Source: Diphasiastrum complanatum
Taxonomy: Eukaryota > Streptophyta > Lycopodiopsida > Lycopodiales > Lycopodiaceae
NCBI GenBank assembly: GCA_029204225.1
Contig: CM055096.1
Location: forward strand, 68,953,741-69,017,740
Length of the DNA: 64,000 bases
Direction of reading: 5' to 3'
Each line of letters opens with the position of its first letter. Position 1 is the first letter of the stretch. The position numbers and the translations under genes are program-made. Of this stretch, positions 10,381-22,037 are shown piece after piece. The notes under the pieces were generated by a model that made no database searches, had not been told where the DNA came from, and worked only from the letters and a program-made list of their open reading frames with translations.

Positions 10381-11340
10381 ATACTGCAATGCAGAAATAC
10401 TATAAACAACAATCATAGATTACTTTCTATACAAACTGAATTGATGGAAAAATTTTGGCTCTTTTTTGGATTTAAAAAATCTTTATGATTGCAGACTTGG
10501 ATAAGACAGCTTTGAAGTCAAATAGTCTTTGCTTACCAGGAGGTGAGCGGGTTGATGCCAAAACCTTGACAATATGTTACAGTTAGAAAAAATAAAATTC
10601 AATGTATACTTGTATTCCTCGTTTTGCCATTATTACATTGTCGTTTGCTAGTCGCATTGAATATTCACAATTTGGAAATGAGTCGATGGCTTGCTAACAT
10701 ATTGTGTAAATACCCACTAATTCAATAGATGTGTGCTTAGCAAGGCTTCTACTTCGAAGTTGCAGTTTATTATTAGATCACTTCTAATGCTATTGTTTTC
10801 CTCATGTAATGACTCCCTTGATGTGTCTCATGCTTGTTTCATAAATACTTAGGACTACTTACTATGAAAATGACTTGATACACATGCAATAAAAAACAAT
10901 CGCTCAATTCCCAATGCTTGTTCCAAATTTTAACTAAACTTGAAATTCAACAAAAAGGAAAAAAATCAAATTTAAGTTTTTTAATCTGGGGAGAACACAT
11001 TCTTCCAAAGTCTAGTTACCTTCAAGCACAGTATCAGAAAAATTAAATTTTCTCGCACCGGACACCGTCTTGGAAAACATAACTCATGAGGAACAAATAT
11101 CTTGCTATCAATCCTAAATCTGCGAACCCTAGTTTAGTGACTCCTTGTTAGGATAGCAAAATATCTCACTAAACCATTTTCTCGGCAATGCCCTGAAGAA
11201 TCGATAATTCTATTCTTCATTGTTGATTTAACTAGATTTTCTTATAAATCTCCTTTCAAAACCATTACATCATGCCGAATAGACAATGGAGCTGAGGTTC
11301 CACAAGAGACTCTGGGCCACATATTTGTTATTAAATTAGC
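10381..11340. other. Non-coding stretch inside the gap of copia B
   Basis: No coding homology or terminal repeats recognised. The left junction with the B reverse transcriptase is at about 10375-10390. The nearby SWIM pseudogene suggests that this may be its upstream flank. Confidence 0.45.
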
Positions 11341-11355
11341 AGCCCCTGTCATAAG

Positions 11356-12737
11356 GTGTTGGATAGCAATGCTGCTGCGAATACTCCGCGAACCAATTTA
11401 TCCGAATCCAAACATGGTAGCTGTTTTGCTGGAGAGGGGCAAAAGGATAAGATTTCCTTGCATGATGCAGCTGTATCTGATATGGCAAACGATCTTTTGC
11501 AAAGTGCAAAACAACATGCATATATTATAGGAAAACATTTGGGTGCTGGACCAAGCTTGAAGAATTTACTTGAAAGAAGCTCATCGAAGACTTCATTCAA
11601 TCCAGCAACTGTATCACAAACAGTTCATAAAGTTGTCACAGGCACTCCAATGTACCACAATCGAACCAACTTGGAGGGTGAGAGAGAGACCATGCGACAG
11701 AAAAGAAGGCCTTCCTTGGTTGTGGACATAGATGATGATAGCAGTCACAGACCCGAATATATTCAAGTTACCAAGGAACGCAAGGAAAGGGGCCGCCCTA
11801 AAAAAATTATCTTTCAAACAAATGGAAGTGCACTTGGACAAGGTACAGAGGTACCTCAGACCTCAGGGGCTCTCCCTCAAACGGGTGACTCTGTTTTCCA
11901 GGATGAGCAAGAGGTGGTGGAAAACATAGTACATGACACATTTTGGGAAATTAGGAGAACTAACATTGGTAGTCATGTGAAGTGCCTGGGATGGATCCCA
12001 AAGAGTGGAAAACGCAATCATGCAATAACAAATTCATCGAAAGGAACTCTTGCCCCATGTTTTTTTTCTACAAGCAGCCATCCAAACGGGAAGTCCCAGC
12101 AAATGATGTGGTTTTGCAATAGTGATTGCACCCATACTTGGAACCCAGAGAAGAACATCAAGCCAACACCAGCAAGACTGCCAAGCATCTGGCCTGTCGC
12201 TGAAGGAACAAAATTGGTGCAATCAGAGGTGGACATGTTGACTGTAGTAGGATCTCAGTTGGAAGCGAAGGCTGCTAGTGTGAGTAATGTTGTCGATGTT
12301 TGTGGCCTCAAACAAGGGGCAAGCCACAACAAAGCAAATCACTCCAATCCGTGACAACAAACAACCAAGGCATAGGACAAAAGTATAAAAAATGGCACAA
12401 GCACGTATAGAAAAAGCCCTAACCTTAAATGCTTTCGTGCTAATAGAGAAAGTAGTATTGCAGTCATAACATGAGATTTTTGAAATTAAGATAGAGTCTT
12501 CTCTGAAAATGGGGATTCATTATGATGTCCATATACATGCCAATCCATCTTGTACTTGTCCAGACTTCCAAAAACGAGTGGCTGGAAGAAAGCCATATAC
12601 TGCTTGCAAAGCATATATATTTCATTTTTTTAAGGATTTTGGGATTCGATCAACTAAGCAACATGTTTATCCATCAAGCCAGTCTGAGTGAAGCCAAGGT
12701 CTTTCAAGCACTCACTCGCGGGAAAACTTATCCATGA
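11356..12737 (+). pseudogene. SWIM zinc-finger protein pseudogene, copy 1
   Basis: Open frame 11356-12354 (332 codons) includes a basic GRPKK motif (RKERGRPKK) and MMWFCNSDCTHTWNPEKN. After frameshifts and a stop the similarity continues at about 12400-12737, with ARIEKAL, HEIFEIK, NPSCTCPDF, TACKAYIFHFF and a VFQALTRGK tail. The same order of motifs occurs at 42211-42825. The SWIM signature (CxC...CxH) is seen as C-T-C-P-D-F...C-K-A, so the final His is lost here. SWIM domains occur in MULE transposases, FAR1-type factors and other DNA- or protein-binding proteins; no transposase core is visible. A host gene fragment or a piece of an unidentified transposon are both possible. Confidence 0.7.
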
Positions 12738-12739
12738 AT

Positions 12740-14460
12740 AAAGTAGTTATTGTTTTTAGATGGGGCGAATGGCAAAATGGAGTAGCCACATTACAATATG
12801 TGAGTAGGATTGAAATGGAAAAAACATTTTTCATTATGCATATGAATATTTGGCAAATTTATTTCCATTAGATAGTTTGCATACTCCATTCAATAGTATG
12901 TATATCGCCCCTATGGGGTGCTCTTATTAGTCGAGTTGTCAAGTCTAGTTAGTATGGAATTGTACTTTTTCCCTATTATGTAGTTGTTTTGTATTGCCAA
13001 CAATCATTTCTTGTAAATGTATGCAAAGGTGACGGCGGGTCTGTTGTATTGGTAGTTTAACATGTCATGTTTTTTACAGTGTTAATGGCTATTGTAATGG
13101 GTGACATTTTGAAATTATTGCAAGATGTTGTAAGCAACAACCAGACAGCTAACTAAGCAATTCCAATGTACCAATATACCAGGTCAGAGATTGATCCACA
13201 ACATGAGTCATTTGATATAATCATATAGTACTATCCACAACATTAAGGTTAAATGGCTATGCCATATTGTGTGGAGACAGTGAAAAACAATAGTCTATAC
13301 TTGTATATTCCTTTGGGTAAAAAGCAGTACTAGAAAAAGCTCACTTCGAACATAAAAAAAGCTCGCCCAAAAAAGCTCACCGCAAAAAGCTCATCAAAAA
13401 ATTACACCCATATTCGTGAAGGTACACAAATGCGGATTGGGCAGGAGATATCGATACCAGAAGATCAACTTCTAGATTTGTATTTTTATACAATCAAGGC
13501 CCAATCTCTTGGAACAGCCAAAAGCAGAGTGATTACTTCAAGCAATTGTACTCATTGTTGATATTAATCAGAGTGCAATTTCTGTCTCACTATTGTATTG
13601 TTCATTTGCGCTTCTCTGAACCATTCATCTTGAATATTTCTGCTGCTAACTGTGGCACTTCCGATCCCACACATCACGCTCGCTCTACTTTCGCTACCAA
13701 TCCTCTCAATTTTTGACAGGAATAACCACAAATTAGAAAACAATTTGGTTAATAATTTATGTGACATCATCCAAGGTCGATGGTTAATAATAATTACCTT
13801 CTCTAGGAATCACATGAGATTGGGTAAATTCAAATAAAAAAATTCACTAATATAGTTTTAAAATAAAAAAATGGCTTTTAGGATTTTTGATTTTGTAACT
13901 TTGAGATATCCATAAAGGGACATCATGTCCAATACCTCAAATTTTCTGACAAAATATTCTCACAAACATGACCAAAATATATGGCATCATTTTAGATTTA
14001 CGGCCGCACAATGGTCAACCCAATCCAGTTAGTTTCAGACCTCCCCTTTGTAATTGGCTGCATCCCATACCACAGGTTCTTCCTCTAGGAAAACCGTCAA
14101 TTTTGTGATCTAATAATCTAATATGACTATTGAGTTTAGCAAATCGATACTATATGAAGTTCTCAGAAATTGTCACAAATTTCAACTTCATAGTACAAAT
14201 TCCGGCTCAAGTTTTTTTTCCCACAATTGTTCTTAATCTTTACGGTCACTAAAGTGAATCATAACATTACCCTAAAATCCCTAAAGCTGACAGATCAAGA
14301 ATTAGGAAAGAGAGAGTAGGAATTATTCCACTTAAGAACAAGTTTGATACTAGGATTCAACTAGAAATTCTCTAACAACATGGTGAATTAATTATTTGTG
14401 CAATAAAAGTTGGCCTTACGATACTTTCAAACTAATTTGATTTAAAACTTCATAGAGTGC
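12740..14460. other. Non-coding AT-rich stretch
   Basis: No gene recognised. A short run of AAAAAGCTCGCC-type words occurs at about 13355-13400. This may be the 3' flank of the SWIM pseudogene. Confidence 0.45.
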
Positions 14461-14463
14461 ACA

Positions 14464-15440
14464 TTGTATGGTCATGTTTGTTGTGATCATTATGAGACAA
14501 GGAGATCTCGGATTTCCATCAAAGAGGAGCGTGCACACCAAGAAGGAGAATGCCTCAAGGTCAAGCATCCACATGAAATTTGGAAGGAATCAATTTTGGA
14601 GGTGCTAGGATGGTGCAAAGCTCTCAAGTTCATCAAAGAAGTCAACATCAAGGAGATACTATCATGGATATGGTGATCTCGGATGCTCATCAAACTCATT
14701 GGCTGATCTTCACACCTATGAATCTGCAATGATCAGCCTTAGGTTTTGTAGACAGATGTACTATATATGTATCAAGCTAAAAATTGAGGAGTGTTAGATT
14801 TGACAATTTTCATCTTGATATTGATATCCATGTGGATCCACACATGTGAAAACATGTCCACACGTGTGGAATGTCATGTAAAAAGTTCAGATCCATTGTA
14901 TATAGATTTCATATGAGTCAAATGTCAAATCTCCTAAATTGTAGAGCCTAACTCCTAGATTGTAGGAATCTAGAAGGTCAACACTAGCCACCAATGATGA
15001 TGTGGCAAATTAGTGGGATCTTATCTAAAATGGATATGGATAAGAACTATGAGCTATCCCACATGTGCTAAAAGTGGCCTAGAGAGAGATTATGATGATT
15101 TTGTATTTGATCCATGATGGATTCATTTGGAAGCAAATGATGAGAGACATTGATTTGGGAGCAATCTAAGTGTTTTCACTCTACTATGCATGTTCTTTGT
15201 GAATGAATGCTTAGGATCTAATAAGTATACATTTTTTGTTAGAAGGTCGTACACCTACTGTACTTCACATGTGTGAAGGCTTTTGATCATTATTTTTTAT
15301 TGTTCTTGCTTGGATGTGTAGAATTGTCAAATAAAAGCTAGTTTTGATGCTAGTTTGGAGATAGATCAATATTCCATGTTGCCAATCACTTTTATTGATC
15401 TTTTATAGATCTAATTGAGTCCTTTCTCTGATTCTTGACA
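14464..15440 (+). mobile_element. Copia fragment F: 3' internal end plus 3' LTR
   Basis: 14464-14791 resembles the non-coding 3' part of element H/I (compare ATCATGGATATGGTG near 14662 with 56952) and ends in the polypurine run AATTGAGGAG. A probable LTR follows from 14792 (TGTTAGATTTGACAATTTTC) to about 15440 (...CTTGACA), with CACACGTGTG at 14859-14868 and CACATGTG-type motifs. The 5' part is missing. On the right it abuts a copia RT in mid-frame, so F probably inserted into or recombined with E. Confidence 0.65.
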
Positions 15441-16567
15441 ACCATAAGGTTAATCCTAGCACTTGCTTCACTTTTTGGTTGGATGATTTTCCAAATGGAT
15501 GTTTCTAATGCATTCCTTAATGGTTATTTGGAGGAGGAAATCTTCATGGAGAATCCCCAAGGCTTCATCAAGCTCGGGATGGAAGGTAAAGTGTGTCATC
15601 TTCAAAGGAGCTTGTATGGCTTGAAGTAAGCATCAAGGTCTTGGAATTCAAGACTTAATGACTTTCTAGTTTCTATTGGATTCACTCAAAGTGAGTATGA
15701 TCCAAACTTGTACTTAAAGTTTGATGTAAATGGCATTTTACTTTTGTTGATGACATCATACTTAGTGGTGATAACATTGATGGCATAGAGAAAACCAAGA
15801 AAGAACTATCTTCAGAGTTTAAGATGGTAGATCGTGGTCAACTTCACTTCATATTGGGCATAGAAGTACTTAGAGGTTCAGATTTCATCTTTATAAGTCA
15901 ATCTAAGTATGCTCAAACTTTTCTTAATAGATTTAAGATGAAAAATTGCAAGCATGATGTAAAAGTGTTCAATAAAGGTGATGAAGAATCCTTCATGGAC
16001 ATCACTCTTTATAGGCAACTTATAGGCTCATTTATGTGGATTACCATTACTAGACCTAATTTATGTTGTAGTGTGTGTAGGCTAAGTCAATATATGCAAT
16101 ATCCATTGTTCATACATTGGAAAAGTGCAAAAAGGATCTTGAGATACCTCTCGGGCACTCTAGATCATGGAATTCTTTATAGAGTTGCGGATATAGTTGA
16201 TTTGCATGCCTTTAGTGACTCGGATTTTGTAGGTGATAAGAGGGATAGAAATTCCACAAGTGCATATGCAGTATTTATTGGTGGAAGGGTTGTTTCTTGG
16301 TTGTCAAAGAAACAAGAAACCATCTCACTTTCTTCTACCAAGGCTGGGTATAAATCTCTTACAACAACTACAAGGATCTTCTTTGGATCAAAAGCTACTA
16401 ATGGAACTGAAGGTCATGAGTTTAGATGTTGTTCCAATTTGTCAGCCCAACACCTCGCAACAAACCCAATCTTCCATGCAAGGTCAAAGCATATTGAGTT
16501 CTCTCATCATTTTGTGAGAGAAAAAGTGCAATCTAAAGAGGTATCTTTGGAGCATGTGGTCACTTAA
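15441..16567 (+). pseudogene. Copia E reverse transcriptase-RNase H fragment
   Basis: Plus-strand copia RT closely related to element G. It starts at TIRLILALAS and includes QMDVSNAFLNG (15496 onward) and CHLQRSLYGLK, then a stop and a frameshift around 15628-15740 that damages the YVDD region. The open stretch 15824-16567 has LHFILGIEVLRGS, TRPNLCCSVCRLSQ and SDFVGDKRDR. In RNase H, SSTEAEY has become SSTKAGY. It is truncated after LEHV at about 16560. Neither end has its own LTR. Confidence 0.9.
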
Positions 16568-17096
16568 CATGGGCTATGATTCTATCATTCCAAAAATGCC
16601 ATCTCATGTACATATCTCCACTCTACTTGACTCCTCGGTCAACGTAGATGACTTTGCACTACACTTACTAACTAAGCTAGAAAGCTGAGCAAGAGTTAGA
16701 GTTGTGTTTGATGATCAGCTATTTATACTAACGCACGTCTAGTAGGACAGCTATTAGGTCGTAGATCGCAATAGCCAGTTGGCCATAATGAGCTGGCATC
16801 CATCCAGTTAGGATTTCTCATAAATCTACTTGCTAATCAGTTAGGGAAAGTCTATAGCTTCAATTCAAGTGGAACAATAATTGTCTTTCATCGACATGGC
16901 CGAAGTGGCCAAAGTCTTCGACTTTTGTCGAGGACGTCGATATGTCAGATGACGCCCGATATGTCGGAGCCAACTATGAGTGATTCTTGAGTATTTATGC
17001 AGATTGTGTAGAAACACGAAGAAAACTGCAGAACTAGATAATAAGTGGATGAAGATTAGAGATCGATTATTCGATCAATAGAAGAATAATCTAACA
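16560..17096 (-). repeat. 3' LTR of copia D (left end uncertain)
   Basis: The right border is clear: ...AATAATCTAACA followed by the polypurine tract (minus-strand GATTAAGGGAGAG, 17097-17109). The last 130 bp resemble the solo LTR at 61597-62755 (TGCAGAACT.GATAA....TGGATGA.GATTA). The left end runs directly into the truncated copia E, so its exact start is not determined. Confidence 0.75.
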
Positions 17097-17103
17097 CTCT
17101 CCC

Positions 17104-17990
17104 TTAATCTGAATCCATGAATGCTTTGACCTTCAAACTTAGTTCTATAAAAAACTTTGTGTGTTCATCCAAGCTTAATGCTTTAGTAAAAAAACTCGTT
17201 GTCATATCTTGCATTCGACAGTACTGCAAGTTAACCTCCTTGTCGAGAACTTTGCTTCTGACATAATGATACTTAATTTCAATATGATTACTCCTAGAAT
17301 GAAATCTAGGGTTGGTTGATAAAGCAATGGCACTTTGATTACCACAAAATAGAATTGTCAGAGCATATTGATTCAAATTGATATCTAAAAGTAAGTTTCT
17401 CAACCATAAAGTTTCCTTTGTAGGTTGAGAGGCTGCAATATACTCGAATTCAGTAGAAGATAGAGCAATCAAAGTTTGCTTGCGTTTGTTCCATGAAATA
17501 GGACCATTGTTGAGGAAGAATGTAAATTCGAAAATGGATTTATGAATGTCTACATCTCCTGTCCACCTTGCATTTGAATAGCTCGAAGATATCTCAAAAC
17601 TCTAATAAGAGTCTTCTAATCATGTGTATTACCAGGATTAGTCATAAATTGGCTTAAGAAACTGATTGCAAAAGCTATATCTGGTGTGGTACAAATCATT
17701 GCATAAATAAGAGATCCTATTATCGAATGATAAGGATACTCATGCATTCGCTCCTTCTCTTCAATTGTTTGGGGACATTGGTCCTTTGACATCTTGAGTC
17801 CTGGCTCCATCGGTGAGAGAGCTAATTTGCAATTCCTGATTATATCTGATTAAGACACTGTGAATGTATCTTTGCTAAGTAAAATAAATCAACTTCTGCT
17901 TTTGTCTCTTTGGATTTGAATACCTAGACAGTAATGAGCTTTGCCCAGATCAGTCATGTCAAATTCGGAAGATAGTGTGAGAGATTTCAA
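17104..17990 (-). pseudogene. Copia D RT/RNase H 3' fragment
   Basis: Minus-strand pieces: SSEFDMTDLGKAHYCLGIQI near 17950-17890, YPYHSIIGSLIYAMICTTPD in 17616-17810, and an RNase H frame 17104-17472 with LSSTEFEYIAASQ, CGNQSAIALSTNPRF and NHIEIKYHYVR. Stops and frameshifts separate them. It is the same subfamily type as B. The upstream part is missing where the LTR of copia C begins at 18008. Confidence 0.88.
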
Positions 17991-18007
17991 CAAGTTTAGT
18001 CATATTT

Positions 18008-18603
18008 TGATAAATTGTCAATATGAGGCCAAAACTCATTTTAGACTTAGAGATAAAATTTTTGAAGTTATATTAGTTTAAAATACATTCAATAAACACT
18101 TTCTGAAAGTGTGGGAAAGTTGGTAGTCGAGTTTGAGAGAGATTCAAATTTGAACTTTGGGTACATTGAATCTAGTCCCAAAATAGTAGGATTTTTTATA
18201 TTGGAGGGAAAGCCAAGTGGCAAAGTAGGCTTGTACCTGCTATATATTGTTGTAACTCATGGAAAAAGTGATCTCCTCTCTTATCTCTCTCATTTCATCA
18301 TTATACATGCTTCTCTTTGGGTTTTACTACTCATTGGTGCACTCTCATGATGTTATCTTGCAATTCTATGTGTAGAATGAACATTTGTTGTTATTTTTGG
18401 TTCCACACGTGTGAAATACAGTAGGGTACAGACAACAACTATATTTTATGTTTTGGTTCATGCTTGATCAATATCTCTTAGAGTTTGCATCTCATTTTGT
18501 ATGTAGATGCTGATTTTTCTACATTGATAGGATTGTTGGCTCTCTTTGTAACCAAAGATCAAGGACATGGATTTGGATCTTGAACGATCTGAAATCCTTC
18601 ACA
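18008..18603 (+). repeat. 5' LTR of copia C
   Basis: About 596 bp, from TGATAAATTGTCAATATGAGG (similar to the start of the A LTR) to ...ATCCTTCACA. The right border is fixed by the primer-binding site. CACACGTGTG lies at 18404-18413. The left border is inferred from similarity to A. Confidence 0.75.
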
Positions 18604-18617
18604 TGGTATCAAAGCTC
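18604..18617 (+). promoter_or_regulatory. tRNA-iMet primer-binding site of copia C
   Basis: TGGTATCAAAGCTC, one mismatch from the TGGTATCAGAGC core, directly after the LTR end CACA. Confidence 0.85.
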
Positions 18618-19180
18618 TTGTGTTTCAGGTTATGAAAGGATCAACCACGTTTATCAAATATTTGAAGTAGTTACCAATGCTAGAGCATGCTAGATTGATT
18701 TCTACTCAAAAATCTCCATTTTTGCATATGTAGAATTGATCTTTTGTAGGTCAAAGCTCAATATAGGTTTATATACTTGATCAATTCCGATTTCACACTT
18801 GGTTTACTGGAATAAGTTGATTTTTGGTGCATCTGAGGAAGGTCTCATTGGAGGCTACAAGATGATATATCAAGTTTTTAGAAAGTGCATGTAGAATTTG
18901 AGATACTCAATTTTTTGTGATTTTGTCAAAAATCTAATTATGATTGGATCTCTAGTTTGTGAAGTTATTGAACTTAATTTGAGTGTGTTTCAATCTTAGT
19001 AAGTGGCAAGAATCATTAGATTGAGGATAGATCATAGGTTGATCAAGATTTCACTATTCTATGTGTTGATTTTCTGAAGTGCTAGAAGAGATTTAAGAGG
19101 TTGTGATTCATTTGTTGACATTCAAGAGAGTGCTTTGTGCATTGGAACAGGTTAAAAGAAGAAGATCAGGTCATTGCAAC

Positions 19181-19378
19181 ATGGCTACAAGTGGTGGATT
19201 CATGTTGGAAGGCAATGATAGGCTTACCTCGAGTAACTATTCATTGTGGAAAGTGAGGATGGAATCACTTCTTGAGATGAATGATGTTTTGGATATTGTT
19301 GTAGGTTTTGAGGAGAGACCAGCAACTCAACAAGATCAAATGAGGTATGATAAGAGGGCCAAAAGGGCTCTATGTTGA
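19181..19378 (+). pseudogene. Copia C Gag N-terminus, truncated
   Basis: The ATG at 19181 begins MATSGGFMLEGNDRLTSSNY, then WKVRMESLLEMNDVLDIV and RYDKRAKRAL, collinear with the first 64 residues of Gag in element A. After RAL the similarity stops and a TGA follows immediately. The breakpoint at about 19372 is sharp, so truncation by rearrangement is more likely than gradual decay. Confidence 0.9.
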
Positions 19379-19484
19379 AAATGAAAAATCATCTACCTTG
19401 ACTTTAGGCTTTGGTAAAGTTTTTCCTATGTGTATGTAATGTTTCTTATTACAAATGCCAAATTTGGCCTAGAGGCCACTTCAC

Positions 19485-21130
19485 AACATCCTTGGAGTTA
19501 ATTGCTTCGGCTAGGCTCTCTGGTTTTTCTGATGAAATCCAAAATGATTGAGGTGCATACCTCTCAGGAACTGTCCAAGTCCGTGAGGATCTGCGGACGT
19601 TGGGTTGACTAGGATGCGATGATGCTTCTTCTTGAATTTCTTCAGATCTGTTCGAGTTAGCTTGGTCTGTTCTGATGATAGGTACTGTCGGCTGCTCGGC
19701 TTCTGTAGCTATAGCTGCAAGTTATGTAGAAGACACATCAACGTTGGAAGAATCCATGCTACGTAAAATAGTATGAAATGACATAGCATCGTTTATCAAT
19801 GGTTGTTTAAAATCATAGTATGTATGTTCTTGAAATATTACATCCCTAGAGACAAATACTACATTGGTGGATGGATCATAATTTTTATAAGCTTTATGTT
19901 CATCAGAATAGCCAATGAAAATACATTTGTTTGTCCTATAATCCAACTTCTTCCTAAGCTGTTTAGGAATGTGAACAAAACATATGCAACCAAAGATTTT
20001 TAAATGGTTGACACTAGGCTTGTGCCCACGCCAAACTTCATGAGGAGTCTTGTTGTTGATGGCTTTGGTGCTGGATCTGTTCTGCACATAACAGGCTGTG
20101 GCAGTAGCTTTTGTCCAGAACTTCACAAGTAGGTGTGCTTGATGTAGCATGGATTTGGCTGAGTTGAGAAGAGTTCGATTCTTCCTTTCTGCAATCCCAT
20201 TCTGTTGAGGTGAATAGGAAGTGGTGAACTATGTTCTAATACCATGTTCAGCCATGTAGTCGGACATCTTGTTAGAGATGTATTCGCCGCCACCATCAGT
20301 TCACTTTTCTAGACGTTTGTGTCTCAGCCATGGCCTTGAATCTCTTAAAGCATTCAAAGGCTTCAGATTTGTGCTTATGTAGACCATCTAGACTAATCAT
20401 CTATGAAAGTGATAAAATAGATTGCATCTCCTAATGACGGAGGTGGCATTGGACCACGAAGATCACTATGTACAAGATCTAATACATGCTTTGTTTTGAT
20501 GGAGTGTGATTTTGGAAACTTGCTTCTAGAGTGCTTCCCATAGATGCATGATTCACAGGAAAAAGATTTCCTGTCTAATGAAGACGAAAAATTCAAACCA
20601 TCAACTAAATTATTACAACGCATATAAGAAAGTGATCTTGTATTCACGTGTCCAAATCGACTATGCCACAGAATAGCACTGGCATGTACATTTTCATTAG
20701 AGATACTAGCTAATGCAACTGAATTAGAGAGTGCATAAATATTTTCGACTCTAGTGCATGTAGTCAGAGTAGTGTCTTCCTCGAGTATTGTACACTGCTC
20801 AGATGAGAAAGTAATAGTGTATCCCTCATCAGTTATCTTAGAGACTGATAACAGGTTCTTTGACAACTGAGAAACATGAAGGACGTTAGGAACACAAATG
20901 GACAGATCATTGTTGAAGTTGATCTTCACTGCTCCTTTGCCTTCCACGTGTATGGTGCTAGAATCTTCGAGGTAGATAAATTGGTCTCTGCTGTAAGCTG
21001 TGTACTCCGTAATCCATTCCTTGCGAGAGGTCATGTGTTGGGTAGCACCGCTGTCCAGGTACCAACTATCACAGTCTTTGCTGCTGCTGTAAGCCATTAA
21101 CAAGTCTGTATTTGACTCCTTGAATTCCAC
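19485..21130 (-). pseudogene. Copia B protease-integrase region, decayed
   Basis: 20393-21130 is open and holds the protease (WYLDSGATQHMTS), the GAG-pre-integrase region (LWHSRFGHVNTRSL, CESCIYGKHSRSKF) and the first catalytic Asp (DLVHSDLRGP). Frameshifts and stops follow around 20300-20390; there the second catalytic region is legible as TDGGGEYISN, and SPQQNGIAERKNRTL lies near 20170-20210. 19722-20150 is the integrase C-terminal part (KTPHEVWRGHKPSVNHLKIF). The sequence remains legible to about 19485 (SEKPESLAEAINSKDVVKW) and then breaks off at the foreign insert. Confidence 0.9.
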
Positions 21131-21151
21131 CGTGTTGGAGAAGTCTGACTG

Positions 21152-21970
21152 CTACTGTTGTTGTTGTTTCTTTGCCTCGTTGTAGATCCTGATGCGACAC
21201 TCCTTGATGTCATGATTAGCTCTTTTGCAATATCTGCAGAAAAGCTTCTTGCGCGATCCACAATGCTCACCTTGAGTGTGAGGCTTCTGCTGTTGCTGTT
21301 GCACTTGATTCTTGCCCTTGGAATAGTCTTTCTTCTTGGTGTATAGAGCCATGGATTTGTCTTTGATGGACAGGCTGCTAGTCTTTCTCCGCATTTCTTC
21401 TTGAAGAAGATGACCGATCACCTTTTGAAGAGTGAGGTCCGGTTGTGTGGAGGTCATCACCACAAAGTGCTCATAGGACTTTGGAAGAGAGGAAAGCAAG
21501 GTCATAATGGCATCATCATCTTGAATAGAACATCCTATAGCTGATAACTGATCTAACGGGGACTTGAAGTTGTTGATGTGAGAAGTGATGGCAGTAGAAT
21601 CAAACATGCTAAGAGTAAAGAACTTCCTTCTAAGATGTAATCTCGTGGTCACATTGTGAGTCTCATAAAGACTTGATAACAAGTCCAGTGCTTCCTTAGA
21701 GGTTTTGCCCGTGGTAACGTGAGATATTTGGGAGTCGGCCAGATTGAGTGTGATACATGCTAGGGCCTTTTGATCTTTGATCCTCCAGGCCTTCGCTTGA
21801 TCACCATCTTCTGGTTTCAAGTCTACACCTTCTACTACATTCCAAAGATCTCTATCTATCAACATCATTCTAAGTTTTAACTTTTAGATGTAGAAGTTAG
21901 AACCATTGAACTTGTCAATGACTCTTGCTTCACTTAGTGATGAAGATGAAGAGCTACCTACATGAGACAT
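21152..21970 (-). pseudogene. Copia B Gag with an early stop
   Basis: The ATG at 21970 starts MSHVGSSSSSSLSEARV. An in-frame TAA follows FNGSNFYI, where a Trp is usual, and the frame then stays open through 21152. It holds a UBN2-type Gag region (LWNVVEGVDLKPEDGDQAKA), a glutamine-rich segment and a CCHC knuckle (CRYCKRANHDIKEC). A stop separates it from the protease frame downstream. Confidence 0.88.
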
Positions 21971-22022
21971 GATAACAGTATACAAATAAAACAAACTTAA
22001 TCTCTCGATTTATTTGAGCTAT

Positions 22023-22034
22023 GCTCTGATACCA
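22023..22034 (-). promoter_or_regulatory. tRNA-iMet primer-binding site of copia B
   Basis: Minus-strand TGGTATCAGAGC, three bases from the LTR border at 22038. Confidence 0.92.
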
Positions 22035-22037
22035 ATC

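Larger units (their letters stand above)
18008..19378 (+). mobile_element. Copia C, 5' end only
   Basis: Plus-strand element reduced to a 5' LTR, primer-binding site, leader and the first 65 codons of gag. It ends abruptly at about 19372 in the middle of the Gag sequence. No 3' part is found in the window. Confidence 0.85.

Noticed and set aside
12509-12691. Independent small zinc-finger gene
   Set aside because: It continues the SWIM pseudogene upstream after frameshifts, in the same order as the copy at 42211-42825, and the last zinc ligand is lost.
14490-14729. Short open frames on both strands at the F fragment
   Set aside because: The region corresponds to the 3' part of H/I elements before the polypurine tract; reading frames are not conserved between the copies.
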